From: Candidatus Woesearchaeota archaeon
Lineage (GTDB): Archaea > Nanobdellota > Nanobdellia > Woesearchaeales > UBA525
Reading direction: 5' to 3'
NCBI GenBank assembly: GCA_027371725.1
Contig: DAHXMN010000048.1
Location: forward strand, 1 to 5,331
Length of the DNA: 5,331 nucleotides
Shown here piece by piece: positions 5,125 through 5,331 of the stretch (its first letter is position 1; every line of letters begins with the position of its first letter). The position numbers were made by a program, and so were the translations under genes. The notes beneath the pieces are model-generated. The model saw nothing but the letters and a program-made list of their open reading frames with translations. It did no database searches and was not told the DNA's origin.

Positions 5125-5141
5125 CGTCGCACCGCACAAAA

Positions 5142-5294
5142 TTAATTTTTTATACTATTATTAAGGATATTCCTGTTATTTTTCTTCTCAATACTCTGTT
5201 GAATGACTTTTTGAATAGTTCTCTGAACTGCTATTCGAATATTTTCGGAAACAGTTTTTCTAATAGTATCTGAAGGGAGGTTGTATATAAACAT
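5142..5294 (-). CDS. Possible 50-residue amphipathic helical ORF in the AT-rich stretch
   Basis: An ATG-initiated minus-strand frame runs for 50 codons through the AT-rich region and ends with TAA 17 bases before the AbrB start. The product (MFIYNLPSDTIRKTVSENIR, then IAVQRTIQKVIQQSIEKK and an Asn-rich tail) has Ile/Val spaced every three to four residues across 11-35, fitting one amphipathic or coiled-coil helix. A TATAC element near 5320-5326 is about 29 bases upstream. Against it, the codon use (AAT, ATA, ATT, AAA) is wholly unlike the GC-rich neighbours. The frame also covers the AbrB TATA box and a plus-strand TATA box. It may be a transferred gene, a remnant, or chance. Confidence 0.35.
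   Translation of the reverse strand: MFIYNLPSDTIRKTVSENIRIAVQRTIQKVIQQSIEKKNNRNILNNSIKN
5147..5154 (-). promoter_or_regulatory. TATA box of the AbrB-type gene
   Basis: The minus strand reads TATAAAAA and is centred 26.5 bases upstream of the AbrB ATG. It is overlapped by one arm of an ATACTATTA/TAATAGTAT inverted repeat, which could mediate autorepression. Confidence 0.65.
5213..5236. repeat. Inverted repeat in the AT-rich intergenic region
   Basis: GAATAG (5213-5218) pairs with CTATTC (5231-5236), and TTC/GAA extends it inward around a TCT loop with a three-base bulge. It abuts the palindrome TATTCGAATA at 5232-5241. No T-run follows, so it looks more like a protein-binding site or chance symmetry than a terminator. 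Confidence 0.4.
5284..5291 (+). promoter_or_regulatory. TATA box upstream of a possible plus-strand gene
   Basis: TATATAAA is centred 25.5 bases before an ATG at 5313, matching the leaderless spacing of other genes in the window. The palindrome ATTCTC-N6-GAGAAT lies between the box and the start. Confidence 0.55.
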
Positions 5295-5310
5295 TCTCAA
5301 GCGCGAGAAT
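5293..5310. promoter_or_regulatory. Palindromic operator-like site
   Basis: ATTCTC, six bases, then GAGAAT form a perfect 6-bp dyad between the TATA box at 5284 and the ATG at 5313. It covers the predicted start-proximal region, so a bound dimeric repressor would block initiation. The regulator is unknown. Confidence 0.4.
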
Positions 5311-5312
5311 AT

Positions 5313-5331
5313 ATGCCAGAGTATATGATTA
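5313..5331 (+). CDS. Possible start of a gene running off the window (partial)
   Basis: ATG at 5313 begins MPEYMI and is cut by the window end. The only support is the TATA box at 5284-5291 at leaderless spacing. The function cannot be judged from six codons. Confidence 0.35.

Overview
This 5.3 kb window comes from a GC-rich archaeon. The evidence is a fibrillarin-like methyltransferase, a Nop5-family protein and an archaeal/eukaryotic-type class-1 release factor (NIKS, YxCxxxF and GGQ motifs). There are also TATA boxes 25-27 bases upstream of several start codons, and a small AbrB-type regulator. The compact proteins and the cysteine-rich DUF333/Kazal-like lipoprotein suggest a DPANN-type lineage such as Woesearchaeota, but this is an inference and not proven by the sequence.

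Layout. Positions 39-2037 (minus strand) hold an operon: nop5, then a small four-helix membrane protein, then flpA. A TATA box at 2061-2068 drives it and the first mRNA is probably leaderless. Nop5 and fibrillarin are core proteins of the box C/D sRNP that 2'-O-methylates rRNA. Both look altered here: Nop5 lacks the usual N-terminal fibrillarin-binding domain, and fibrillarin carries an Arg/Pro/Gly-rich N-terminal extension of about 54 residues.

Positions 2069-2405 hold no convincing protein gene. Instead, about 2125-2318 shows three nested long-range helices and two internal hairpins, the signature of a structured RNA of about 195 nt that I could not assign to a known family. Position 2406 (plus) starts a secreted cysteine-rich lipoprotein that ends at a T-run terminator. 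Position 3126 (plus) starts an 82-residue acidic protein of unknown function, convergent with aRF1 (3399-4514, minus).

Positions 4515-4959 are again mostly non-coding. The stretch 4567-4841 folds into a second candidate structured RNA, with a closing helix joining its two ends across 275 nt. It could be transcribed divergently from aRF1 off the same TATA element. Positions 4960-5124 (minus) encode a 54-residue AbrB-type DNA-binding protein, overlapped by a possible 34-residue ORF. Positions 5130-5331 are strikingly AT-rich. They hold promoter elements, inverted repeats, a possible 50-residue amphipathic ORF and the possible start of a plus-strand gene.

The main points of interest are the two unassigned RNA candidates and the apparent remodelling of the C/D sRNP proteins.
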